Shown here: in pieces, positions 50,971 to 55,210 of the stretch | How the letters are laid out: every line of letters begins with the position of its first letter | Numbering within the stretch: the stretch's first letter is position 1 | Source: Alphaproteobacteria bacterium UBA3768 | GTDB lineage: Bacteria; Pseudomonadota; Alphaproteobacteria; CAAHEQ01; UBA3637 | Length of the DNA: 55,210 bases | NCBI GenBank assembly: GCA_002372315.1 | Contig: DFFU01000001.1 | Location: 1 to 55,210, forward strand | Direction: 5' to 3' | The notes under the pieces: generated by a model | What the model was told of the DNA's origin: nothing | What the model saw: the letters and a program-made list of their open reading frames with translations, nothing else | Database searches by the model: none | Program-made: the position numbers and the translations under genes

Positions 50971-52713
50971 TTAATGTCCTTTCTTACTTTCATTATAACG
51001 ATCTATGGCTCGCGTAATATAAGCAGGTTGTTTCCATTCAGGAACAGGTATCACTCCCAAATAAGGGGCAATTTCACCAATAATCTGTAATCCTGTGGCT
51101 TTCGCATTCCATCCAGCCGTATTAAACATATGAGTTTCTTTAACTTTTTTTGGGTCATCATAAGAAACCAATACAATATATTGGGGATTATTCATTGGAA
51201 AGGCGCCTACAAAAGTCGTTCTAAGTGATCCTTCTACGTAGCGCCCATTAGCCAATGCCTGTCTTGAACCTGTTTTTCCTCCCACAGCATAAAGCGCCAC
51301 GGGACTATTTTTATCCAATTCATAATTCACAACAGCCCACATCAAGTGGCGCATTGTTTGAGATACATTTTCGTCAATCACTCGTGTTTCTATTTGATCC
51401 TTATTACCCCCTTTTATAAAGGTTGGCACATGGTAAATTCCCCCATTTGCCAAAGATGCCACTGCTGCAATTAAATGCAGAGGAGTTACGGATATACCAT
51501 ACCCGTATGCCAAACGTGATGATTCAACTTCATTCCATTTATCCTTTTTTATATATTGTGGTTGTCCTCTTTCGGGCAAGGCAATAGGTAGTTTTTCATA
51601 AAATCCAAAACGACCGAAAAATTCTTTTTGTCTTTCCCATCCAATTTTTAATCCCATCAAAGCCGAACCAATATTGGACGAATACATTAAAATTTCTGTC
51701 ACACTCAAGGGTCTATTTTTACCACGATAATCTTCAATGGCTTTTGCCCCCTTTAATTTTAAAGGTTTTGATGCATCAAAAATATCATCAATTTTAATAA
51801 CCTTACTTTCCAACCCTAAAGCCGTATTAAACAATTTAAAAATGGATCCAAATTCATATGTGCCCAAAGTGACTTGATTAAAACGCTCTTTTCCCGTCTT
51901 TTTAGCGGGAATATTGGGGTTATAATCTGGCAAAGAAACAGAGGCCAACACTTCTCCATTATTGATATCCATTACGATAGCAAGCGCCCCCTGTGCTTTA
52001 AATTTTTCAATTCCTTGTATTAAGGCATTATAGACCATTTCTTGAACTGAAACATCCAAAGACAGTTGAATGTCGCTGTCTTGTAAATGCTGGTCATAGG
52101 CCTTTTCAATACCCGAAATACCAATATTATCAATATCAACTCCCCCCAAAATATGAGATATTAAATTTCTGTGTGGGTAGGTGCGATACTCACCAGGAAA
52201 CTCAGATAAAAAAGGATATCCTAAATAATTGATATTATTCCTTTCAGCGGGTGATAATTTGCGTTTAATATATTTAAATCCAGCTGAACTGGTAATAGCA
52301 GAATAAACATCTTTTTCTTCTACATTATTTAAAGCTAGAGCAATATTATGAGCTATTTCTTTGGGATCCCCTTTGACTAAATCTGGGTTGACTGATAAAT
52401 CCGTAGAAGGCATACTGCTGGCCAATAAAACACCATTTCTATCCAGTATATTATAGCGCTTTAATGAAAAAGAAGACCCCATAGGTCTTGTATAATCACG
52501 GCCATGGTAATCCATAATTGTTAATTGAAACAAGCGCCCCAAAATCAAACAATAAGCTATCATAAAAAATCCACCAACCCATAAACAACGCAGTGCTGCT
52601 GACTTTAATCTAACCCTTGTAGTCATATCTAAATAGCGCCATTTATCCATTTTTTTCAGTGGAATTTCTTGGCAAGTTTCATAAAAAGTACTCTTTTCAC
52701 GTTTAAAAATCAT
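50971..52713 (-). CDS. ftsI: Septal peptidoglycan transpeptidase FtsI (PBP3)
   Basis: Class B penicillin-binding protein that crosslinks septal murein. I start it at the ATG at 52711-52713 (MIFKREKSTFYETC), the second of two close ATG codons, because GAGG lies six bases upstream of it. The 580-residue protein has one N-terminal span (residues 42-62), a pedestal domain with ILDRNGVLLASSMPSTDLSV, and the transpeptidase domain with catalytic SxxK (GSIFK), SxN (SSN in LMYSSNIGS) and KTG (GGKTGSR) motifs intact. It overlaps ftsL. Confidence 0.96.
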   Translation of the reverse strand: MIFKREKSTFYETCQEIPLKKMDKWRYLDMTTRVRLKSAALRCLWVGGFFMIAYCLILGRLFQLTIMDYHGRDYTRPMGSSFSLKRYNILDRNGVLLASSMPSTDLSVNPDLVKGDPKEIAHNIALALNNVEEKDVYSAITSSAGFKYIKRKLSPAERNNINYLGYPFLSEFPGEYRTYPHRNLISHILGGVDIDNIGISGIEKAYDQHLQDSDIQLSLDVSVQEMVYNALIQGIEKFKAQGALAIVMDINNGEVLASVSLPDYNPNIPAKKTGKERFNQVTLGTYEFGSIFKLFNTALGLESKVIKIDDIFDASKPLKLKGAKAIEDYRGKNRPLSVTEILMYSSNIGSALMGLKIGWERQKEFFGRFGFYEKLPIALPERGQPQYIKKDKWNEVESSRLAYGYGISVTPLHLIAAVASLANGGIYHVPTFIKGGNKDQIETRVIDENVSQTMRHLMWAVVNYELDKNSPVALYAVGGKTGSRQALANGRYVEGSLRTTFVGAFPMNNPQYIVLVSYDDPKKVKETHMFNTAGWNAKATGLQIIGEIAPYLGVIPVPEWKQPAYITRAIDRYNESKKGH

Positions 52714-53032
52714 TATCATCCTCTTTAAATTCTGGCTTTTTTGGAGGAATTGGAACAGGCTTTTCCGCCAATTGATGAATATGAATAATTTGCTCTGCAC
52801 GAATAGGTTTGGCACGAATTTGCTTTGCTTGTATTCTTAAATCTTCTGGATTCGTTAATGATGCCCAGTCTGTCTTTAATCCATGCATTTCTTTTTGATT
52901 TTGTGTTATATCACTATAAATCTTCTTTAATTGTTTTTCTTTATCTAAAACATGGTACTTTAAAGAAAATGTTAAAATGCCCGAAAGCAGTGCCAAGACA
53001 AAACAAATTAAATTTACATATCTTTGCTTCAT
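52703..53032 (-). CDS. ftsL: Cell division protein FtsL
   Basis: Small bitopic divisome protein that pairs with FtsB and activates FtsI/FtsW. The start at 53030-53032 (MKQRYVNLICFVLALLSGIL) follows GGAGG and overlaps the rsmH stop (ATGA). The 109-residue product has a single membrane span (residues 6-24), a coiled-coil periplasmic segment with KEKQLKKIYSDITQNQKEMH and the LTNPEDLRIQAKQ motif typical of alphaproteobacterial FtsL. It ends in a Pro/acidic tail. Confidence 0.9.
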   Translation of the reverse strand: MKQRYVNLICFVLALLSGILTFSLKYHVLDKEKQLKKIYSDITQNQKEMHGLKTDWASLTNPEDLRIQAKQIRAKPIRAEQIIHIHQLAEKPVPIPPKKPEFKEDDNDF

Positions 53033-53937
53033 GATACCTCCGTCCGAATGGCCCAACGAAGTTTGGCTGAATGTGCCCTGGGATTATTTTTTAATTCTGT
53101 ATCATCCGCCACTACAATTTCTTTTTCAGGTACAATAAAAGGTTTATTAATAACAACTTTATCTTGTATATATTTGTTTTTGTGCTGACGGGAAACTGCA
53201 TTTTCTTTTAAAAATTCTTTAATAATCCGATCTTCCAAAGAATGAAAAGACACCACCACTAAACGCCCTTGAGGCTTTAAAATTTTCAAACTGGCATTTA
53301 AAGCACTTTTCAACTCCTCCAGTTCATCATTCACACAAATACGCAACGCTTGAAAAGAACGCATGGCACTATCAGATCCATCTTTGGGTCTAGGCATTAC
53401 CGAATGAATGACTTCCGCCAATTTTTGGGTCGTTGTGATAGGACGATTTTCAATAATTGCCTTTGCAATACGACGACTCTGCTTTTCTTCACCATAGGTA
53501 TAAAGAATATCCGCTAATTCTTTTTCTGAATAAGAATTAACAATATCGGCAGCACTTTGCCCAACACCACTCATGCGCATATCCAAAGGTCCTGACAAGC
53601 GAAAAGAAAATCCCCTTTCTGGCCCATCAATTTGCATAGAAGAAACCCCTATATCCAAAACAAAACCATCCACAGGATTTGTTACATATTCGGCTACACG
53701 TGAAAAACAATCAGGAATAAAAGAAAATCTATCACCAAATTCAGATTTCACCTTATCAGCAATGGACTGTACTGTCGGATCGCGATCAAAAGCAATGACT
53801 TGATTTTCAGGATGCGCATTCAATATGGCTCGTGTATATCCCCCTGCCCCAAAGGTTCCATCTACAAAAACACCGCCCTGACAATCTAATCTTGTCAGGA
53901 CCGCATCTAACAAAACCGGAATATGCATCTGCACCAT
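53029..53937 (-). CDS. rsmH: 16S rRNA m4C1402 methyltransferase RsmH (MraW)
   Basis: Methylates N4 of cytosine 1402 of 16S rRNA with SAM. The ATG at 53935-53937 (MVQMHIPVLLDAVLTRLD) has AAAGGA upstream. The 302-residue product contains the SAM site VDGTFGAGGYTRAIL, IAFDRDPTVQSI, VLDIGVSSMQIDGPERGFSF, GPLDMRMSG and the C-terminal VVSFHSLEDRIIKEFL. It is the first gene of the dcw operon here, because mraZ is absent upstream. Confidence 0.96.
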   Translation of the reverse strand: MVQMHIPVLLDAVLTRLDCQGGVFVDGTFGAGGYTRAILNAHPENQVIAFDRDPTVQSIADKVKSEFGDRFSFIPDCFSRVAEYVTNPVDGFVLDIGVSSMQIDGPERGFSFRLSGPLDMRMSGVGQSAADIVNSYSEKELADILYTYGEEKQSRRIAKAIIENRPITTTQKLAEVIHSVMPRPKDGSDSAMRSFQALRICVNDELEELKSALNASLKILKPQGRLVVVSFHSLEDRIIKEFLKENAVSRQHKNKYIQDKVVINKPFIVPEKEIVVADDTELKNNPRAHSAKLRWAIRTEVS

Positions 53938-53959
53938 CCAAAAATCCTTTGTTATGTGC

Positions 53960-53988
53960 AACCTAGCACACTTTTACATAAAAAGCAA
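53960..53988 (-). promoter_or_regulatory. Candidate promoter of the dcw operon
   Basis: Minus strand TTGCTT (53983-53988), 17-base spacer, TAGGTT (53960-53965), upstream of rsmH. The -10 is imperfect. No mraZ-type TGGG repeats were seen beside it. Confidence 0.45.
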
Positions 53989-54010
53989 TGTATACTATGG
54001 GATTTTACAT

Positions 54011-54038
54011 AAAAAAATCCCCGCCATTTCTGACGGGG
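54011..54038 (-). terminator. Intrinsic terminator of ppdK
   Basis: Minus strand CCCCGTC/GGCGGGG 7-bp stem (54019-54038) with a U-G wobble and 6-base loop, followed by ATTTTTTT. Confidence 0.88.
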
Positions 54039-54057
54039 AAATTTTTAAAGCAATCAC

Positions 54058-55210
54058 TTATGCTTTTTTGGCTTTCACAGCAGCTTGGGCTGCGGCAAGT
54101 CTTGCCAAAGGAACGCGGTATGGTGAGCAGGACACACCATTCAAGTACTGATTCAAGTACATAATGGAGTTCGCATCCCCACCGTGTTCACCACAAATGC
54201 TGAGGTAAATATTTGGATTGGTAGCTTTACCATCCTTGCAAGCCATCGCAATCAATTTACCCACACCTGTTGCATCCAAGGATTGGAATGGATCACGATC
54301 GTAGATACCTTTTGTCACATATTGTGGCAAGAAAGATCCGGCGTCATCACGGCTCATCCCCAATGTTGTTTGAGTTAAGTCATTTGTTCCAAATTCAAAG
54401 AAGTCGGCGAGTTCTGCAATTTCACCAGCCAACAAAGCAGCACGGGGCAATTCAATCATTGTACCAACAGTGTATTCCACTTTTTTGCCTTTTTCAGCAA
54501 AGACAGCGGCAGCTGTTTCGTCAATGGTCTTTTTGCAGATTTCCAACTCTTTGCGTGAAGAAATCAAAGGAACTTCAATTTCAGGCAACACCTTCACGCC
54601 AGCATCGGCCACTTGGATAGCGGCTTCAATAATGGCACGTGTTTGCATTTCACAAATTTCAGGATAGACGACAGCCAAACGGCATCCACGTAAACCCAAC
54701 ATGGGGTTAGCTTCGTGTAAGGATGCTGTACGGGCCACGATTTCTTCTACCGTTACACCCATTTGTTCAGCCAAAGCTTCTTGTTCAGCCTTTTTATTGG
54801 GCAAGAATTCATGCAATGGCGGATCCAACAAACGAATTGTCACAGGCAGACCATCCATAATCTTGAACAAAGACACAAAATCTTCGCGTTGGAAGGGCAA
54901 CAATTTTGCCAAAGCGGCACGACGGCCAGCTTCATCTTTTGCCAAAATCATTTCACGCATGTGGTTAATACGGCTTGGATCAAAGAACATGTGTTCTGTA
55001 CGGCACAAACCGATACCTTCGGCACCAAAGTCTTTAGCTGTTTGAGCATCTAATGGTGTTTCGGCATTGGCACGAACCTTCAATGTGCGGATTTCATCCA
55101 CCCATTTCATAAATTCACCAAAGTCGCCAGCCATTTCGGGCTTCACTAATGGTAATTCACCAGCCATTACTTGACCTGTGGTTCCATCAATGGAGAGCAT
55201 ATCGCCCGCC
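54058..55210 (-). CDS. ppdK: Pyruvate phosphate dikinase, C-terminal part
   Basis: Converts PEP, AMP and PPi to pyruvate, ATP and Pi, and the reverse. The window holds about 384 residues from the C-terminal end; the gene is open at the right edge, so the ATP-grasp domain and most of the phosphohistidine domain lie outside. Visible are the swivelling domain end (MLSIDGTTGQVMAGELPLV) and the PEP/pyruvate barrel: GAEGIGLCRTEHMFFDP, IRLLDPPLHEFLP, ANPMLGLRGCRLAVVYPEI, PEIEVPLISSRKELE, FEFGTNDLTQTTLGMSRDDA and the catalytic Cys in SICGEHGGDANS. The ending at KAKKA is normal. Confidence 0.96.
   Translation of the reverse strand, partial: AGDMLSIDGTTGQVMAGELPLVKPEMAGDFGEFMKWVDEIRTLKVRANAETPLDAQTAKDFGAEGIGLCRTEHMFFDPSRINHMREMILAKDEAGRRAALAKLLPFQREDFVSLFKIMDGLPVTIRLLDPPLHEFLPNKKAEQEALAEQMGVTVEEIVARTASLHEANPMLGLRGCRLAVVYPEICEMQTRAIIEAAIQVADAGVKVLPEIEVPLISSRKELEICKKTIDETAAAVFAEKGKKVEYTVGTMIELPRAALLAGEIAELADFFEFGTNDLTQTTLGMSRDDAGSFLPQYVTKGIYDRDPFQSLDATGVGKLIAMACKDGKATNPNIYLSICGEHGGDANSIMYLNQYLNGVSCSPYRVPLARLAAAQAAVKAKKA

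Noticed and set aside
1..55210. CRISPR array, prophage or toxin-antitoxin system
   Set aside because: No regularly spaced repeats, cas, phage structural or recognisable toxin genes were found on either strand.

Overview
The window is about 55 kb of an AT-rich bacterial chromosome, densely packed, with no gene-free stretch over about 240 bases. Gene content points to an alphaproteobacterium: a MipZ division-site ATPase, GapR (DUF2312) and TrcR (DUF1013) cell-cycle DNA-binding proteins, a CarD/CdnL regulator, an ELM1-family protein, a dnaN-recF-gyrB block and FtsZ with a long C-terminal linker. ThyX in place of ThyA, rubrerythrin, pyruvate phosphate dikinase, L-lactate dehydrogenase and low GC suggest an anaerobic or microaerobic, possibly gut-associated, lineage. 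That ecology is inference. Sigma70-type promoters (TTGACA-17-TATAAT class), AGGAGG-type ribosome binding sites and U-tailed hairpin terminators can be read by eye at many genes.

Layout. (1) 1-7438, minus strand: a transcription/translation block secE-nusG-(small Cys-rich protein)-rplK-rplA-rplJ-rplL-rpoB, with rpoB cut by the left edge. It has a near-consensus promoter before secE, a structured leader before rplK and an L10 leader before rplJ. (2) 7555-16100: mixed genes. These are a secreted Cys-rich protein with poly-G tracts, trcR-gapR, small envelope proteins, a carD-mscS-lipoprotein operon, a parvulin isomerase, a TM2 protein, a 17-codon micro-gene, and a lipoprotein-ELM1-thyX operon. 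(3) 16101-20785, minus: dnaN-recF-gyrB. (4) 20943-24574: a Lon-like AAA protease convergent with a lipoprotein whose trypsin-like domain has lost its catalytic residues. (5) 24670-28889, minus: an accessory-looking redox/fermentation island (SnoaL-like lipoprotein, acyl-ACP thioesterase, L-LDH, 32-aa peptide, flavodoxin-like reductase, MmcQ/YjbR). Two 81-bp copies of one promoter module precede the SnoaL-like gene and ldh. (6) 29046-36657: tRNA-Ala(GGC), mutT-HAD-glycosyltransferase operon, rubrerythrin, transglutaminase-like protein, htpG, an unknown gene and mipZ. (7) 36679-53988: pgm convergent with a tightly overlapping division/cell-wall operon rsmH-ftsL-ftsI-murE::murF-mraY-ftsW-murG-murC-murB-ddl-ftsQ-ftsA-ftsZ. 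This operon lacks mraZ and murD and has murE and murF fused. (8) 54011-55210: the 3' part of ppdK.

I did not see a clearly new defence or mobile system. The most interesting signals are the duplicated promoter module, the 17-codon CGCG micro-gene with divergent overlapping promoters, apparent leaderless genes, the Cys-rich peptide inside the nusG-rplK operon, the pseudoprotease lipoprotein and the homopolymeric G tracts in a secreted Cys-rich protein. Functional assignments rest on sequence motifs recognised by eye; no searches were run.
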